Of a DNA stretch of 64,000 nt, positions 61,854 to 64,000 are shown piece after piece. Source of the DNA: Burkholderia sp. WAC0059 (GTDB taxonomy: Bacteria; Pseudomonadota; Gammaproteobacteria; Burkholderiales; Burkholderiaceae). The position numbers were made by a program, and so were the translations under genes. A model generated the notes under the pieces. The model saw only the letters and a list, made by a program, of their open reading frames with translations, did not search any database and was not told the origin of the DNA. The stretch is from assembly GCF_002870125.1 (NCBI RefSeq), contig NZ_PNEO01000015.1, positions 1 to 64,000 of the forward strand. The letters are read 5' to 3'. Each line of letters begins with the position of its first letter. Positions within the stretch are counted from its first letter, which is position 1.

Positions 61854-62924
61854 ATGACAACCCCACAAGACATCATTCGTCGCGAAGTGCTCGCGATGAC
61901 GGGCTACCCGGTGCCCGACGCGACCGGCTTCGTCAAACTCGACGCGATGGAGAACCCGTTCCCGCTGCCGCCCGAGCTGGCCGCGCGGCTCGGCGAGCGT
62001 TTGGCCGGCGTGGCGCTGAACCGCTATCCGGCGCCGCGTCCGGAGGCGCTGATCGCGAAGCTCCGGCACGCGATGGGCGTGCCGCCCGGCTGCGACCTGC
62101 TGCTCGGCAACGGCTCCGACGAGATCATCAACATGATCACGGTCGCGTGCGCGAAGCCGGGCGCCACCGTGCTCGCGCCCGTGCCCACGTTCGTGATCTA
62201 CCAGATGGCGGCGAAGTTCGCGCAGGCCGGCTTCGTCGGCGTGCCGCTGGCCGCCGATTTCACGCTCGACGTCGACGCGATGCTGGCCGCCATTGCCGAG
62301 CATCGGCCCGCCGTGATCTGGCTCGCGTATCCGAACAACCCGACCGGCACGCTGTTCGATGACGGCGCGATCGAGCGCATCGTCGCGGCGGCGTCGCACA
62401 GCCTCGTCGTGATCGACGAGGCGTACCAGCCGTTTGCGGGGCAAAGCTGGATGGCGCGCGTGGACGACTTCGACAACGTCGTCGTGATGCGCACGATGTC
62501 CAAGCTCGGGCTCGCCGGCATCCGCCTCGGTTATCTCGCCGGGCGGCCCGCCTGGCTCAACGAGTTCGACAAGGTGCGCCCGCCGTACAACGTGAACGTG
62601 CTGACTCAGGCCGCGGCCGATTTTCTGCTCGACCACCTCGACGTGCTCGACGCCCAGGCGGCGCTGCTGCGCGAGGAGCGCGAGCGGCTCGCGGCGGCGG
62701 TCGCGCAGTTGCCGGGCGCGCAGGTGTTCGCGAGCGCCGGCAATTTCCTGCTCGTGCGCGTGCCCGATGCGTCGGCGGTGTTCGAGACGCTCCTGTCGGC
62801 CCGGGTGCTGATCAAAAACGTGAGTAAAATGCACCCATTGCTGGCCAATTGCGTGCGTCTGACGGTAGGCGCGCCCGACGAAAACGGGCAATTGCTGGCG
62901 GCGCTCCGGCTCGTGCTGCACTGA
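61854..62924 (+). CDS. hisC: Histidinol-phosphate aminotransferase
   Basis: PLP-dependent class I/II aminotransferase (356 residues). [38 protein letters not shown] and the PLP Lys in [16 protein letters not shown] (about residue 220). Converts imidazole-acetol phosphate and glutamate to histidinol phosphate. 119-base spacer from hisD with no terminator. Confidence 0.96.
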   Translation: MTTPQDIIRREVLAMTGYPVPDATGFVKLDAMENPFPLPPELAARLGERLAGVALNRYPAPRPEALIAKLRHAMGVPPGCDLLLGNGSDEIINMITVACAKPGATVLAPVPTFVIYQMAAKFAQAGFVGVPLAADFTLDVDAMLAAIAEHRPAVIWLAYPNNPTGTLFDDGAIERIVAAASHSLVVIDEAYQPFAGQSWMARVDDFDNVVVMRTMSKLGLAGIRLGYLAGRPAWLNEFDKVRPPYNVNVLTQAAADFLLDHLDVLDAQAALLREERERLAAAVAQLPGAQVFASAGNFLLVRVPDASAVFETLLSARVLIKNVSKMHPLLANCVRLTVGAPDENGQLLAALRLVLH

Positions 62925-63045
62925 ATCCGGATCGCCATGCCGGCGGCGAATGCGCTGCCGGCGGTTTTCTCCCCACTCAAACCCTGTTACGACGTACGAC
63001 GGGAATTAACGACGGGCGCTATCGGCCCGGTTGAAGGAATTTGCC

Positions 63046-63633
63046 ATGCGCGTCGCGCAAGTCGTTCGCAACACCAGCGAAACGCAAATCCGCGTGAAGA
63101 TCAATCTGGACGGCACCGGCGAGCAGAAGCTCGCGACCGGCGTGCCGTTCTTCGACCACATGCTCGACCAGATCGCGCGACATGGTCTGATCGATCTGGA
63201 CATCGAGGCGCATGGCGACCTGCATATCGACGACCATCACACGGTCGAGGACGTCGGCATCACGCTCGGCCAGGCCGTGGCGCAGGCCGTCGGCGACAAG
63301 AAGGGCATCCGCCGCTACGGGCACGCCTACGTGCCGCTCGACGAGGCGCTCTCGCGCGTCGTCGTCGACTTCTCGGGCCGCCCCGGCCTCGAATTCCACG
63401 TGCCGTTCACGCGCGCGCGCATCGGCTCGTTCGACGTGGACCTGTCGATCGAGTTTTTCCGCGGTTTCGTGAACCACGCGGGCGTCACGCTGCATATCGA
63501 CAACCTGCGCGGCCTGAATGCCCATCACCAGATGGAGACTGTGTTCAAGGCGTTCGGCCGGGCGCTGCGGATGGCGGTCGAGCTCGACGGGCGGGCCGCG
63601 GGGCAGATTCCGTCGACGAAAGGCAGCCTGTAA
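63046..63633 (+). CDS. hisB: Imidazoleglycerol-phosphate dehydratase
   Basis: Monofunctional dehydratase (195 residues), sixth histidine step, manganese-dependent. The repeated metal motifs [37 protein letters not shown] and [19 protein letters not shown] are intact. No N-terminal phosphatase domain, unlike E. coli HisB, so histidinol-phosphatase is encoded elsewhere. AAGGA selects the ATG at 63046. Confidence 0.97.
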   Translation: MRVAQVVRNTSETQIRVKINLDGTGEQKLATGVPFFDHMLDQIARHGLIDLDIEAHGDLHIDDHHTVEDVGITLGQAVAQAVGDKKGIRRYGHAYVPLDEALSRVVVDFSGRPGLEFHVPFTRARIGSFDVDLSIEFFRGFVNHAGVTLHIDNLRGLNAHHQMETVFKAFGRALRMAVELDGRAAGQIPSTKGSL

Positions 63634-63915
63634 CCCGAGGGGATCGCGCCGGACCGAAACGACGCCGGATCGAAGGAACGCTCGCGGATGGCCGCGCGGA
63701 CATTTTGTCGCGGACCCTGCGGCGGCGCGGGGCGCGCCGGGACGTATCCGGCGCCCGACAGGCGGAGTTGGGGCTTCGTCCCGCGGCGGCGGATACGCCC
63801 GATGCCCGGCCGCGAGGCCAGGCGACGGAACGGTAAACGGATACGAGTGGACGGTCCACGGTACGCGACAGTGCCGGCGGACCAGCAACGGCGGGGCCTT
63901 TGGGCCCGATTCGAA
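63634..63915 (+). other. hisB-hisH spacer
   Basis: 282 bases, GC-rich, with no gene, terminator or clear promoter. A loose repeat (GCCGGACCGAAACG / GCCGGATCGAAGGA) occurs near the start and GGGGCCTTTGGGCCC can fold just before hisH. Such a gap is long for a his operon, and I recall a MarC-type gene at this place in some Burkholderia; no trace of one is seen. Confidence 0.45.
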
Positions 63916-64000
63916 ATGAAGACTTCAATTGCGATTGTGGATTACGGGATGGGCAACCTGCGCTCGGTGGCCCAGGCGCTTCGGCATGCCGAGCCGGAGG
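63916..64000 (+). CDS. hisH: Imidazole glycerol phosphate synthase subunit HisH, N-terminal part
   Basis: The first 28 codons of HisH, the glutamine amidotransferase half of the HisHF complex: [20 protein letters not shown] matches the family start. The gene runs off the right edge. Confidence 0.93.
   Translation, partial: MKTSIAIVDYGMGNLRSVAQALRHAEPE

Noticed and set aside
62935..62970. GCCGGC repeats followed by TTTT between hisC and hisB as a terminator
   Set aside because: The self-complementary units give only a short ambiguous stem and the T-run is interrupted; a terminator inside the his operon is not supported.

Overview
The window is GC-rich chromosomal DNA from a betaproteobacterium of the Burkholderia sensu lato group (Burkholderiaceae). 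This rests on the gene order (tuf-S10-spc-alpha, then cutA-dsbD-hemB-engB, resB-ccsB, lysA-lptM-cyaY, pil-aroKB, gltBD, thiOSGE, mla-murA-his), on protein lengths and sequences that match my memory of Burkholderia proteins, and on strong GC-codon bias. It is a core-genome segment. I see no tRNA, rRNA, CRISPR array, prophage or intact insertion sequence.

Region 1 (1-15090) is the giant ribosomal-protein cluster: the end of tuf, then the S10, spc and alpha groups, all on the + strand. It carries 27 ribosomal proteins plus secY, infA and rpoA, and ends at a clear intrinsic terminator. Internal promoters lie before rplC and rplN. Region 2 (15201-25948) is about redox and cytochrome biogenesis: cutA and dsbD overlap; hemB and engB face the other way; a dihaem cytochrome c4, the System II haem-ligation proteins ResB and CcsB, and the methionine-sulfoxide repair pair MsrPQ follow. 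The hemB-engB spacer holds a plausible small RNA on the + strand, with an anti-Shine-Dalgarno loop and a strong terminator. Region 3 (25959-36324) has lptM-lysA divergent from cyaY, a compact pilM-pilN-pilO/P-pilQ set with a PilO-PilP fusion, then aroK, aroB, dgt and a glycerophosphodiester phosphodiesterase.

Region 4 (36401-38743) has a DUF883 protein, an OmpW-type porin and a REP-associated transposase (RAYT) homologue whose catalytic residues appear to be replaced. Region 5 (39058-51844) has gltBD (glutamate synthase), a 2',5'-RNA-ligase-like protein, an SbmA-type ABC exporter, then a TPP riboswitch driving thiO-thiS-thiG-thiE. Region 6 (52040-58249) is the mla phospholipid-transport operon (mlaF-E-D-A-C-B, with mlaA inside it), an ABC-2 transporter pair and an ibaG-type BolA gene. 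Region 7 (58262-64000) is murA followed by hisG-hisD-hisC-hisB and the first codons of hisH.

Most genes are ordinary housekeeping genes. The best candidates for something undescribed are the hemB/engB small RNA, the catalytically altered RAYT upstream of gltB, the PilO-PilP fusion, the unexplained N-terminal domain of ThiE, and several perfect inverted repeats in spacers. All functional statements are homology recognition by eye; no database search was possible.
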